A DNA stretch of 64,000 nt from Ignatzschineria sp. RMDPL8A. GTDB taxonomy: Bacteria > Pseudomonadota > Gammaproteobacteria > Cardiobacteriales > Wohlfahrtiimonadaceae. The stretch spans positions 1,426,001 through 1,490,000 of the forward strand of contig NZ_JAPPWA010000002.1 in the NCBI RefSeq assembly GCF_029815055.1, written 5' to 3'. This document shows, piece by piece, positions 28,511-37,216 of the stretch (positions are counted from its first letter, which is position 1; each line of letters opens with the position of its first letter). The notes under the pieces were generated by a model. The model saw only the letters and a program-made list of their open reading frames with translations. It had not been told where the DNA came from and ran no database searches. A program made the position numbers and the translations under genes.

Positions 28511-29629
28511 ATGGGCAAAATTACAAATTTACCAACGTGGGTAATTAAGATTGGCAGTGCGATGATCACAAACGATGGCGAAGGCGTCGACGATGGGCGA
28601 ATGGCGCTCTGGTGTGAGCAGATTGCCGAGCTTAAAAAGATGGGCATGAATGTGATTGTGGTCTCCTCAGGGGCAATTGCAATTGGCATGAACGATCTTG
28701 GTTGGAATGAGCGTCCGAAACTGTTAAATGAACTGCAAGCGGCGGCATCGGTGGGGCAAACAACCTTGATGAATGCGTGGAAGCGCGGGTTTTCTCAATT
28801 TGGGCTCAATGTTGGACAGATTTTGATTACCCATGAAGATGCGGCTGATCGTACTCGCTATCTTAATATTAAAGGGACGATCACAACGCTCTTAGAGCAT
28901 GATCTTGTGCCTATTATTAATGAAAACGACACCATCTCTTTCGATGAGATTAAAATTGGCGATAACGATACGCTTGGTGCGCTTGTGACAAGCCTTGTGG
29001 ATGCCGATCATTATGTGATTCTAACGGATCAAAAAGGGGTGTTTGATAGCGATCCGCGCAATAATCCTGAGGCAAAATTGATTGATGAAGCCAGTGCGTT
29101 TGATGAGCGTTTAGTTGAGATGGCATCGCCTGTCGGTGGGCGCTTGGGAACGGGCGGAATGTACACGAAAGTCACCGCGGCGCAGATGGCGGCAAAATCT
29201 GGTGCCGTTACCTATATTGCTAAAGGCGATGAGCCGGGGATTTTAATTGCGCTCGCAAAAGGTGAGGAAGCGGGCACAAAATTAACGCCAACCCGCGATA
29301 CGATCGATGCGAAAAAGCGTTGGATGCTTAGCCAAAGACAGGTAAAAGGCACGCTTGTAGTCGATAAAGGCGCGGAAGAGGCGCTGATGGTGCATCACAA
29401 AAGTCTCTTGTCGGTGGGTGTAATCTCGGTAGATGGGATGTTTGAGCGGGGCGATGTTGTGGTGTGCGTTAATGAAGAGGGGAAAGTCTTAGGGCGCGGT
29501 CTTGCCAACTACAACTGTTTAGAAGCGCAAAAAATTATGAAGGCCCATTCCGATGAGATTGCACAAAAACTGGGCTTTATGATCTCCGATGAGATGATTC
29601 ATCGCAATAATTGGATTGAAATACAATAA
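28511..29629 (+). CDS. proB: glutamate 5-kinase
   Basis: 372 residues from ATG 28511 (GGAAG 5 nt upstream); E. coli ProB has 367. Amino-acid-kinase domain: VIKIGSAMIT, VVSSGAIAIGM, NENDTISFDEIKIGDNDTLGALV, GRLGTGGMYTKVTAAQMA. C-terminal PUA domain from about residue 280 (GTLVVDKGAEEAL). It catalyses the ATP-dependent first step of proline synthesis. proA is not adjacent, so the genes are split. Confidence 0.96.
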   Translation: MGKITNLPTWVIKIGSAMITNDGEGVDDGRMALWCEQIAELKKMGMNVIVVSSGAIAIGMNDLGWNERPKLLNELQAAASVGQTTLMNAWKRGFSQFGLNVGQILITHEDAADRTRYLNIKGTITTLLEHDLVPIINENDTISFDEIKIGDNDTLGALVTSLVDADHYVILTDQKGVFDSDPRNNPEAKLIDEASAFDERLVEMASPVGGRLGTGGMYTKVTAAQMAAKSGAVTYIAKGDEPGILIALAKGEEAGTKLTPTRDTIDAKKRWMLSQRQVKGTLVVDKGAEEALMVHHKSLLSVGVISVDGMFERGDVVVCVNEEGKVLGRGLANYNCLEAQKIMKAHSDEIAQKLGFMISDEMIHRNNWIEIQ

Positions 29630-29736
29630 ATCGCCCCCATAATGAGCGAATAGAGTGAAATTAATCGTAAAAATACGATAGAATAACGGCAGTTTATTAC
29701 GGATAAGAATAGAATTTTATTAAGAAAAGGCAGCGA

Positions 29737-32418
29737 ATGTTTACTGGATTAATACGAAAAATAATAGGCACACGCAATGATCGCTTAATTAAAGAAGCGA
29801 ATCAGCAAGTACGAAAAATTAACGCGCTCGAAGAGACCATGAAAGCGATGAGCGATGAGGAGCTTCAAGGTCAAACCGCTCTTTTTCGTGAACGTTTGAA
29901 AAATGGTGAGCCATTAGATAATTTATTGCCCGAAGCATTCGCGACCATGCGTGAAGCGAGCTCTCGCGTTCTTGGCATGCGCCATTACGATGTGCAGATG
30001 ATCGGGGGGATTACCCTGCATCACGGCCGCATCGCAGAGATGAGAACCGGGGAAGGTAAAACGCTTGTGGCAACACTTGCGGTCTATCTTAATGCGTTAA
30101 CGGGCAAAGGCGTTCATGTGGTTACTGTGAACGATTATCTTGCTCGCCGTGACGCGGAGTGGATGGGGCGCGTCTATAATTTCTTAGGGCTTTCGGTCGG
30201 CGTTGTCTATTCGGGCCAATCGCAAGAAGAGAAAAAAGCAGCCTACCAAGCGGACATTGCTTACTGTACCAATAACGAGCTTGGCTTTGATTATCTCCGC
30301 GATAATATGGTCTATTCGCTTGAGCAAAAAGTACAGCGTCCCCATTATTTTGCTGTGATTGACGAGGTGGACTCGATCTTAATTGACGAGGCGCGTACAC
30401 CGTTAATTATCTCAGGCCCGGTTGAGGGTTCAGAAGAGCTCTATATCGCCATTGATAAATTGGTTCCTTATTTAGATAAACCCGATGAAGACGGTCCTGT
30501 TGATTTTGAGATCAATGAAAAAGATCGTCAGGTCACCTTAACGGAAGTAGGGCATGAAAAGATCGAAGGGCTCTTAATTGAAGCGGGTCTTTTAAATGAA
30601 GGTGAGAGCCTTTATGACAATCAAAACTTACGCCTCTATCATCATTTGGATAACTGTCTACGCGCGCATTATCTCTTCCATCGTGACGTGGACTATATCG
30701 TTGCCGGTGGCGAGATAGTAATCGTTGACGAACATACCGGTCGTACACTTAAAGGGCGCCGCTGGTCTGATGGGCTTCACCAAGCGATCGAAGTCAAAGA
30801 GAGCGTTGAGGTGAAACCTGAGAACCAAACGCTTGCATCAATCACCTTCCAGAACTATTTCCGTATCTATGAAAAACTCTCGGGAATGACGGGAACGGCC
30901 GATACTGAAGCGCCAGAATTCCTTGATATTTATGGGCTTGAAGTGGTGGTGATTCCGACGAATCGTCCGATCCAACGGAAAGACCTGCCTGACCGTATCT
31001 ATCTCACTCAAGATGATAAATATAGTGCGATTTTACGCGACATTGCCGAGTGTCATGAAAAAGGGCAACCGGTACTCGTTGGTACTGCATCCGTTGAGGT
31101 TTCTGAGCTTATTTCAGGATTATTAACCCAAGCAGCCGTGCCGCATGAAGTCTTAAACGCAAAACAGCATGAGCGTGAAGCGTACATTGTTGGTAAAGCG
31201 GGGATGCCGGGCGCGATCACGATTGCCACCAATATGGCGGGCCGTGGTACGGACATTGTGCTTGGCGGAAACTTTGAGATGGAATTAGAAGGCCATCCCG
31301 ATGCGACAGAGGCAGAGATTGCAGAATTACGCGCTGAGTGGCAAAAACGTCACGATCTTGTGCTTGAGCTTGGCGGACTTCACATTGTGGGAACCGAGCG
31401 CCATGAATCACGCCGAATCGACAATCAGCTTCGCGGCCGTGCAGGGCGACAAGGGGATGCGGGATCTTCGCGTTTCTATCTCTCGCTTGAAGACCATCTC
31501 TTACGCATCTTTACCTCACCGCGCGCCTACCAAATGATGAAAAATCTAGGGCTTCGTGATGGGGAGCATTTAGAACATAAATGGATTAACCGCACAATCG
31601 AAAACGCGCAACGTAAAGTGGAAGGTCATAACTACGAAATTCGTAAAAACCTTCTCCAATACGATGACGTGGCGAACGATCAACGTAAAATCATCTATCA
31701 ACAACGTGATGATCTATTAGCAGCTGAAAATGTGTCGAGCGTTGTGGATATGATGCGTCAAGAAGTGCTTGGCGATGTGGTTGAAAAATATATTCCTGCG
31801 CAGAGCTATTTTGAGCAGTGGGATTTAGAGGGCTTGGAAGCAGATCTGTTACAAAACTTCAATACCGATATTGATCTTAAAGCGATGCTTAAAGAGAATC
31901 CTGAGATTAGTGGTGAAGAGATTGCGGGTGCGGTGATTGAGCGTAACGCAGAAATCTATAATGAAAAACTTGCGTTAGTTGATCGTACCAACTTTAGTCA
32001 TTTTGAGAAGAGCGTAATGCTTGAGATTCTCGATAATGAGTGGAAGCGTCATCTCGCGGCGATGGATTATCTCCGTCAAGGGATTCAGCTTCGTGCCTAT
32101 GGTCAACGCCGTCCTGAGCATGAATATAAGAAAGAATCTTTTGAACTCTTTGTTTTAATGCTCGATGAAATCAACAAGAAAACCCTTCAATTCTTAAGCC
32201 ATATCCAGATCAAAATGGAGCCTGAGGTTGCTGAAGAAACTCCGGTTGAAATCGCGCCAAAAGAATCAGAAATGACCTACCTTCACGGCGATGAAGAGCT
32301 GAATGAATCAGAGGAGTTGAGTGATGAAGCGCTTAAATATGCCCACGTTGGCCGTAATGACGATTGTCCTTGCGGATCAGGCCGTAAATTTAAGCATTGT
32401 CACGGTCGCTTAAGTTAA
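29737..32418 (+). CDS. secA: preprotein translocase ATPase SecA
   Basis: 893 residues (E. coli 901). Walker A MRTGEGKTLVATL near residue 105, DEAD-type Walker B VIDEVDSILIDEARTPLIISG near 210, then TGTADTEAPEFLDIYGLEVV, the motif TNMAGRGTDIVLGG and QLRGRAGRQGDAGSSRFYLS. The C-terminus carries the zinc finger CPCGSGRKFKHCHG that binds SecB and lipids. It drives preproteins through SecYEG. Monocistronic, ends at a strong terminator. Confidence 0.98.
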   Translation: MFTGLIRKIIGTRNDRLIKEANQQVRKINALEETMKAMSDEELQGQTALFRERLKNGEPLDNLLPEAFATMREASSRVLGMRHYDVQMIGGITLHHGRIAEMRTGEGKTLVATLAVYLNALTGKGVHVVTVNDYLARRDAEWMGRVYNFLGLSVGVVYSGQSQEEKKAAYQADIAYCTNNELGFDYLRDNMVYSLEQKVQRPHYFAVIDEVDSILIDEARTPLIISGPVEGSEELYIAIDKLVPYLDKPDEDGPVDFEINEKDRQVTLTEVGHEKIEGLLIEAGLLNEGESLYDNQNLRLYHHLDNCLRAHYLFHRDVDYIVAGGEIVIVDEHTGRTLKGRRWSDGLHQAIEVKESVEVKPENQTLASITFQNYFRIYEKLSGMTGTADTEAPEFLDIYGLEVVVIPTNRPIQRKDLPDRIYLTQDDKYSAILRDIAECHEKGQPVLVGTASVEVSELISGLLTQAAVPHEVLNAKQHEREAYIVGKAGMPGAITIATNMAGRGTDIVLGGNFEMELEGHPDATEAEIAELRAEWQKRHDLVLELGGLHIVGTERHESRRIDNQLRGRAGRQGDAGSSRFYLSLEDHLLRIFTSPRAYQMMKNLGLRDGEHLEHKWINRTIENAQRKVEGHNYEIRKNLLQYDDVANDQRKIIYQQRDDLLAAENVSSVVDMMRQEVLGDVVEKYIPAQSYFEQWDLEGLEADLLQNFNTDIDLKAMLKENPEISGEEIAGAVIERNAEIYNEKLALVDRTNFSHFEKSVMLEILDNEWKRHLAAMDYLRQGIQLRAYGQRRPEHEYKKESFELFVLMLDEINKKTLQFLSHIQIKMEPEVAEETPVEIAPKESEMTYLHGDEELNESEELSDEALKYAHVGRNDDCPCGSGRKFKHCHGRLS

Positions 32419-32448
32419 GTCGCAAGCGTCGTAAAATGATTTAAAATA

Positions 32449-32484
32449 AAACCCATCGAAGTGTTAACGCCTCGATGGGTTTTT
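32449..32484. terminator. bidirectional terminator after secA
   Basis: AAACCCATCGA (32449-32459) pairs with TCGATGGGTTT (32472-32482), followed by T; the A-run on the other side serves the convergent gene. Confidence 0.85.
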
Positions 32485-32506
32485 AGTGCCAGTTGTTGCT
32501 TGTTGT

Positions 32507-33406
32507 TTATTGCAGTGTCACACGTTCACATTGTCCGTAGAGCTCGGTAAGCTCACTCTTATTAAGCGCCGGAGCAATCACGTTTTTGGCATCATAATGA
32601 GGAAGCTCCTCAAGCGAAAGCGCTGTTTTTACCGACTCAAAACTAAACATTCCATAGCGCTGCGTCGCATCGTGATTGACAAATAATACCACCCAATCGA
32701 CGATGGAGAAATGATCGGCAAGCCAATAGGGGCGCGGAGGAACGAGCGGTAATATCGTTTCACGATTTTCATACACCGGGATAATTCCGATCAAGGTTGA
32801 ATCATCATCTTTGTTATGAAATTGCGGAATCGGATAGTCTGCCGGATGATTCTGGATTGCGTGTAGACGCTCATCAAAGGCATCTTGCGTTGTAATGGGA
32901 TTGTCCGTTAATATCTCGCTCACCTTGATATCAACGGGTGTTCGCGCGCCGGGAACGTTGATAATATCGATCGATTCACTCGTCGCTTGATTTAACATCA
33001 TCGAGAGCATATCCCGGCTATTTTTATAGAGAAACTCTGCTCGCTCATTAAGGTTGCTTAGCGAAATCGAGCCATTCCCCGTTTCAAATTGAGCAGTACC
33101 AAAATGATTGGCAATTCGCTCAATGAGACTTAAAAGGAGCGTCACATCATTGGTCGCTGAGGGCGTTGGCATAATGAGCGTCACGGCACTAAGTTCTTCC
33201 TCGAGCATTAAATAGATCCCGCGGGAGATCTCCGTAGGATCGAGGATCATAACCCCAAATTGCGCTTCATCATAGGCATTAATTTCAAGAAATACGCCAT
33301 TAATGCTCTGCGTGCCGATCCAATATTGCCCACGGCAGAGCGTTTCGAGTGCCTCAAAGGTGAGCATTTTTTGGTTTTCGGAGCGGAGCGTTACAGTGAG
33401 CGTCAT
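32507..33406 (-). CDS. conserved-looking hypothetical protein
   Basis: 299 residues, start with AAGGAC 6 nt upstream. Soluble, acidic, no signal peptide or membrane helix. The layout (a short beta start, YWIGTQSINGVFLEINAYDEAQFGVMIL, then helices LLLSLIERIANHFG) faintly recalls DUF4299-type proteins of firmicutes, which I could not verify. It lies 15 bp behind the acyl-CoA-dehydrogenase-fold gene on the same strand, so the two are probably co-transcribed and may work together. Function unknown. Confidence 0.6.
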   Translation of the reverse strand: MTLTVTLRSENQKMLTFEALETLCRGQYWIGTQSINGVFLEINAYDEAQFGVMILDPTEISRGIYLMLEEELSAVTLIMPTPSATNDVTLLLSLIERIANHFGTAQFETGNGSISLSNLNERAEFLYKNSRDMLSMMLNQATSESIDIINVPGARTPVDIKVSEILTDNPITTQDAFDERLHAIQNHPADYPIPQFHNKDDDSTLIGIIPVYENRETILPLVPPRPYWLADHFSIVDWVVLFVNHDATQRYGMFSFESVKTALSLEELPHYDAKNVIAPALNKSELTELYGQCERVTLQ

Positions 33407-33421
33407 AGAGAGTCCTTTCGT

Positions 33422-34549
33422 CTAATTACGGTTAATCGGTGAGATTACAAAATGTTGCGTCGCCGTCATCAGATCGCGGTAGACCTGATTAAATTCACTT
33501 CCCTCAAAGAGGATGCTCATTCCGCAGTAACGGAAGAGCGTTGTGGCTAAATCATAACAAAAATCGGACATCGCAAGGGCGGAATCAGTGAGTAAATTTT
33601 CAAGTTGAGGCAGAATCATTTTCTCTTTTGAAACGGCACTCCACGAGGCCTCTAATGCAGTATAGAAATCACTGCGGAGTTTAAAAAATTGCGGTACGAG
33701 GCGTTCAAAATCTTGGCGTACATTGGCATGATGCTCAAGCGTTTCTTCACCATAGAGTGGAATCTTCGTTAAAATTTCGCTCTCGAAAAGCTCAATAAAG
33801 TGAAGGGTAATGCCGGAGACCATAACGCTAAGGGCAGTAGTTGAAAAGAGTGGGAAGGGATAGTGATAGAGTGCACCGGTTTGGAAATCAGAGCCCTTTG
33901 AAATATCAAAGGTGTGGGCGGCCGGAAGCGTTGCGCCTTTAATCTCAAAATCGTGGCTACTTGTTGCCGTTAGACCGAGTGTTCGCCAAGAAGGGTGCGA
34001 GATTACATCAGATTTTGGTACAAGAAAGGTAACGGTGTCTGGCTCACCGTAGCGATTTTTAATCTCATTACCGTCCGTATCCATTAACGCTGCATGACCA
34101 GTAAAATGGGTAGCATGATCGGAGCCACTTGCATAACGCCAATACCCTTTTAAAGCGTAGTTTTCATTCTCTTCATTATAAAGCGCCGTTCCGGTAGAGG
34201 CACCACTTCCCGCGCAGCAGACAAGTGGATCACTAAAAATTTCATTAGCCACCGCCTCTGGGAAAAAGCCGGCAAATAAGTTTGCGCCCGCGCCCAAATT
34301 CACAGTCCAACCGATATTACCATCGACATAGGCAAGCTCCTCAAATAGCGCGATAATCTCTGGCACAGACCACTCAAGCCCGCCGGAGATGCTTTCAGGA
34401 ATTGTTGTCCGTAGCCACTTTTTCTGATGGATCACCTCTAATATATCGGGATGGAATGCACCACGCTCTTCATTTGCTTTTGCGTAGTTGCGCATCATCG
34501 GGATCTCGTTTTTCGTGAGAAATTTCGGCGTATAGTGGGACGTAAACAT
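33422..34549 (-). CDS. acyl-CoA dehydrogenase-fold protein (flavin monooxygenase-like)
   Basis: 375 residues from ATG 34549, chosen because GGAGG lies 5 nt upstream; upstream codons in frame lack a ribosome site. N-terminal helical region with VIHQKKWLRTTIPESISGGLEWS and YVDGNIGWTVNLGAG. Middle beta domain with YALKGYWRYASGSDHATHF and SHDFEIKGATLP. C-terminal helical bundle. This is the pattern of class D flavin monooxygenases/acyl-CoA dehydrogenase relatives rather than fatty-acid enzymes; no fatty-acid genes are near. It heads a two-gene unit with a hypothetical protein. Substrate unknown. Confidence 0.65.
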   Translation of the reverse strand: MFTSHYTPKFLTKNEIPMMRNYAKANEERGAFHPDILEVIHQKKWLRTTIPESISGGLEWSVPEIIALFEELAYVDGNIGWTVNLGAGANLFAGFFPEAVANEIFSDPLVCCAGSGASTGTALYNEENENYALKGYWRYASGSDHATHFTGHAALMDTDGNEIKNRYGEPDTVTFLVPKSDVISHPSWRTLGLTATSSHDFEIKGATLPAAHTFDISKGSDFQTGALYHYPFPLFSTTALSVMVSGITLHFIELFESEILTKIPLYGEETLEHHANVRQDFERLVPQFFKLRSDFYTALEASWSAVSKEKMILPQLENLLTDSALAMSDFCYDLATTLFRYCGMSILFEGSEFNQVYRDLMTATQHFVISPINRN

Positions 34550-34698
34550 AGGCACCTCCAAGGGCTGAAACGTAGATAAGATAGATAGCATTGTCGGAGG
34601 AAATGGCTTGTTTTTCAACCTTATCTTTTGCTTAAAATTAAGTATAATGAGAATTGATTTTAAAGATTTTATTCGCCATCACAGCTTACGGGGTAGAT

Positions 34699-35271
34699 AT
34701 GACGCGATCGCCACTTTTGATAAATAACGGCTGGATGCCATTTATGCTCGGGACAATCTTTATTGTAATGGCGCTTTTTATGTTTTTTTACCCGCTGATG
34801 ACGCTGATTTTAGTGCCCACCATTAGCACGCTTCTTTTTTTGCTAGTGGCGCTCTTTGAGGTGGTCTTTCTCCTGAGTAATTGGGAATTTAATCGTCCGC
34901 GCTTTCGGATTGCGATTGCCGGATTATTCGCGCTGATCGGGATTTATCTCTATACCGGTTATGCAGAACATTACACCATCGAATATCTCCCCATTTTACT
35001 TGGGCTCTGGACGGCGCTAAGTGGCTTTCTATTCTTTTTAACGGGCTATCGCTTACGGCTTTATCAAAAACGTTATACCAGCGGATTTATCTGGTTTGCA
35101 CGCGCCATGATTTTGATTGGCATTATGCTCTTTTTAGTGCCGATCGCAACGCTTTACCAGTTATTGATGATCGCTGTGGGGATCATACTTATGGCGGGCT
35201 TTCTCTATCTATGGCTTGGGCTTATCTGTCTGCAATATCGAGAGAAAAAAGGAGTGCGCTATGCAAAATAA
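34699..35271 (+). CDS. HdeD/DUF308-like membrane protein
   Basis: 190 residues from ATG 34699; a TTG at 34654 is possible but leaves an odd N-terminus. Six hydrophobic helices in a regular spacing (WMPFMLGTIFIVMALFMFFYP, LILVPTISTLLFLLVALFEVVF, and so on), as in the HdeD/DUF308 family. The HdeD homologue of E. coli is linked to acid resistance, but here the role is unknown. Its last 11 nt overlap the downstream SGNH hydrolase gene, so the two are coupled. Confidence 0.6.
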   Translation: MTRSPLLINNGWMPFMLGTIFIVMALFMFFYPLMTLILVPTISTLLFLLVALFEVVFLLSNWEFNRPRFRIAIAGLFALIGIYLYTGYAEHYTIEYLPILLGLWTALSGFLFFLTGYRLRLYQKRYTSGFIWFARAMILIGIMLFLVPIATLYQLLMIAVGIILMAGFLYLWLGLICLQYREKKGVRYAK

Positions 35272-35911
35272 TGGGGGCATGAGACGAGAGTTGATTAAGG
35301 GGATATTGATTATGGGAATGGGATTACTTGTGAGCTGTGGGGCGCCGAACAAAACCTATAATAAACTCCCCCTTGATGCGATTATTTTAGCCTTTGGCGA
35401 TAGCATTACTTATGGCTATAACGCTCCGCGCGAGGCAAGTTACCCCGCGATTTTAAGCGATCTTTCTGGTATGGAGGTGATTAATCGTGGCATCAGTGGC
35501 GAAAAGGCTTTTGAGGGGCGGATTCGCTTGCAAAATGAGCTTGAAACCTATCGGCCCGAGCTTGTCTTAATTGAGCTTGGCGGCAATGACTTTTTGGCTC
35601 GCCGTTCAGAAAATCTGGTAAAAGAGGATCTCCGCGCGATGATTGGTGAGGTTAAAGCCCATGGCGCGATTCCGGTTTTAATTGCGGTGCCTGAATTTTC
35701 GATGACGGCGGTAGTCCTCGGGATGCCAAGCGATGCCTCGCTCTATCGGGAGCTTGCAAAAGAGGAAGAGATTTTACTGATTTCAAACGCCATTGGTGAT
35801 GTATTAAAACATGAGTCGCTGCGCTCGGATCAAATTCACCCCAATAGCGCAGGCTATTATCAGCTGGCGGAATCGGTCTATGAGGCATTAAAAAAGGCAG
35901 GGTTATTGTAA
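35261..35911 (+). CDS. SGNH/GDSL hydrolase lipoprotein, TesA-like
   Basis: 216 residues; ATG 35261 has AGGAG 7 nt upstream. Lipoprotein signal, lipobox VSC with Cys26. Block I GDSITYGY holds the nucleophile Ser48. The oxyanion Gly is in RGISGE, block III is GGND, and block V DQIHPN gives the catalytic Asp/His. The layout matches E. coli TesA, a periplasmic thioesterase/lysophospholipase, but here it is lipid-anchored. Overlaps the upstream membrane gene by 11 nt. Confidence 0.85.
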   Translation: MQNNGGMRRELIKGILIMGMGLLVSCGAPNKTYNKLPLDAIILAFGDSITYGYNAPREASYPAILSDLSGMEVINRGISGEKAFEGRIRLQNELETYRPELVLIELGGNDFLARRSENLVKEDLRAMIGEVKAHGAIPVLIAVPEFSMTAVVLGMPSDASLYRELAKEEEILLISNAIGDVLKHESLRSDQIHPNSAGYYQLAESVYEALKKAGLL

Positions 35912-35924
35912 TGTCGCCTGCCTT
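35894..35924 (+). terminator. possible terminator at the SGNH gene end
   Basis: AAGGCAGG (35894-35901, inside the last codons) pairs with CCTGCCTT (35917-35924). The T-rich stretch only begins about 12 nt later, so strength is uncertain. Confidence 0.35.
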
Positions 35925-35963
35925 AGTAGTCTCTCTTTTTGATGAGTATTAAGAAGAGCGCGT

Positions 35964-36755
35964 TTACGTAAAATTAAAGAGCAGATAGAGCGCAAATGAG
36001 AGCGCGCCGCCTGTAATAAAGAGATATTTAATCGTCCCCTGTAAAAAGCTTGATTCAATTTTAAGATAGAGATTAAACCCAAGTTTCACGAGCGCAATAT
36101 TGATCAGCGTGGTAATAGAAAAGAGCAAAAAGAGAAACTCTTCGGTAATTTCGGTATATCGGCTCCCTGAGCGCAGCGGAATGATGTTGAGTTTTGTATT
36201 GATGAGCCAATCGAGCTTGTCGAGAATGAGATTGAGCGTCGCATCTGAGATTAAAAAGTGTCCGGTAATGAGATAAAGAAAGGTGAGTCCAAGGCTAATC
36301 GGCGGGAAAATCACCACGGTTAAGACCCAAAATCCGCGTTTATAGTGGTTTAAATTGAGGAAAAATCCGGTAATCAGCGCATAAAAGAGAACGCACCAGA
36401 AGATATAATCATTGGTCCGTTTTTGCAGTGTTGTATCTGAAAGGGAGAGGAGCATCGCAATGAGCGCGCCGACCAGCGTAAGCACAAGGGCGGAGGTGAT
36501 CAGCATCTTCTCTTCAGGATGGGTGCTTGTTTCTTGGTAGAATGCACTTAAATGAATGAGCCCCAAAAACGAGATGAGCGCGAGAAACGCAAGTACAAAA
36601 CTGTGATCATAATAGCGCAGCGTGTAGGGCATGCCTATCCTGTAATCGGCATTCAGATAGAGCAGGAAAAAGCCCATAAAAAAGGTAAACGTCAGCGTAT
36701 AGCGGAGCGCGCTTTTTGAAACTTTCTTTAAAAAAGGGGATTGGATCGACGTCAT
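35964..36755 (-). CDS. polytopic membrane protein, function unknown
   Basis: 263 residues with about seven hydrophobic helices, e.g. TFTFFMGFFLLYL, FVLAFLALISFLGLI, ALVLTLVGALIAMLLSL, FWVLTVVIFPPISLGLTFLYLI, LFLLFSITTLINIALVKL. Basic N-terminus (KKVSKSALR). No enzymatic or transporter motif recognised. Monocistronic, convergent with the SGNH gene, divergent from the rib operon. Confidence 0.5.
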   Translation of the reverse strand: MTSIQSPFLKKVSKSALRYTLTFTFFMGFFLLYLNADYRIGMPYTLRYYDHSFVLAFLALISFLGLIHLSAFYQETSTHPEEKMLITSALVLTLVGALIAMLLSLSDTTLQKRTNDYIFWCVLFYALITGFFLNLNHYKRGFWVLTVVIFPPISLGLTFLYLITGHFLISDATLNLILDKLDWLINTKLNIIPLRSGSRYTEITEEFLFLLFSITTLINIALVKLGFNLYLKIESSFLQGTIKYLFITGGALSFALYLLFNFT

Positions 36756-36935
36756 ATGACGAAAAAACTCCTCAAATTGAATAAATAGAGGGTCTGATAA
36801 TAAGACCTAAAGCCGTCTCTATAATACCCGATTTTGCACTTTTTCACTCTGACTTCGCGCGGAAGACGAATAGAATTTATGCAGACTACCCATTTCATAC
36901 AATTTGTGCTAATCTCAAGGAATAGATTTTAAATT

Positions 36936-37043
36936 TATCTTTGGGGCAGGGTGAAATTCCCGACCGGCGGTGATAGTCCGCGAGCGCAAGCTGACATTGG
37001 TGAAATTCCAAGACCGACAGTAAAGTCTGGATGGTAAAAGATA
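36936..37043 (+). promoter_or_regulatory. FMN riboswitch (RFN element)
   Basis: Closing stem TATCTTT / AAAGATA, with the invariant core GGGGCAGGGTGAAATTCCC, then GACCGGCGGT, AGTCCGCGAGC, GTGAAATTCCAAGACCGACAG and TCTGGATGG. All RFN landmarks are in order. It binds FMN and shuts off the downstream riboflavin genes. Of the rest of the 461-bp gap, 37068-37093 holds a hairpin (GATCGATC/GATTGATC) and 37185-37216 the terminator. Confidence 0.96.
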
Positions 37044-37184
37044 GATTATAAAGATAGAGAGACTGAGAGATCGATCCTATAACGATTGATCGAATATTTA
37101 GACGCGCCGATTTTTTAGTGTGGTCGTTTTTATACGTGTCTATTTTATGTATCTATTTTTATAAATCGCTCAACCTGAATGCTT

Positions 37185-37216
37185 AAAGCCCCAAATTAAA
37201 AATTGGGGCTTTTTTT
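37185..37216 (+). terminator. riboswitch-controlled terminator abutting the ribD start
   Basis: AAAGCCCCAA (37185-37194) pairs with TTGGGGCTTT (37203-37212), then a T-run to 37216. The ribD ATG follows at once (37217), so the hairpin covers the ribosome-binding region as well as ending transcription. Confidence 0.85.
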
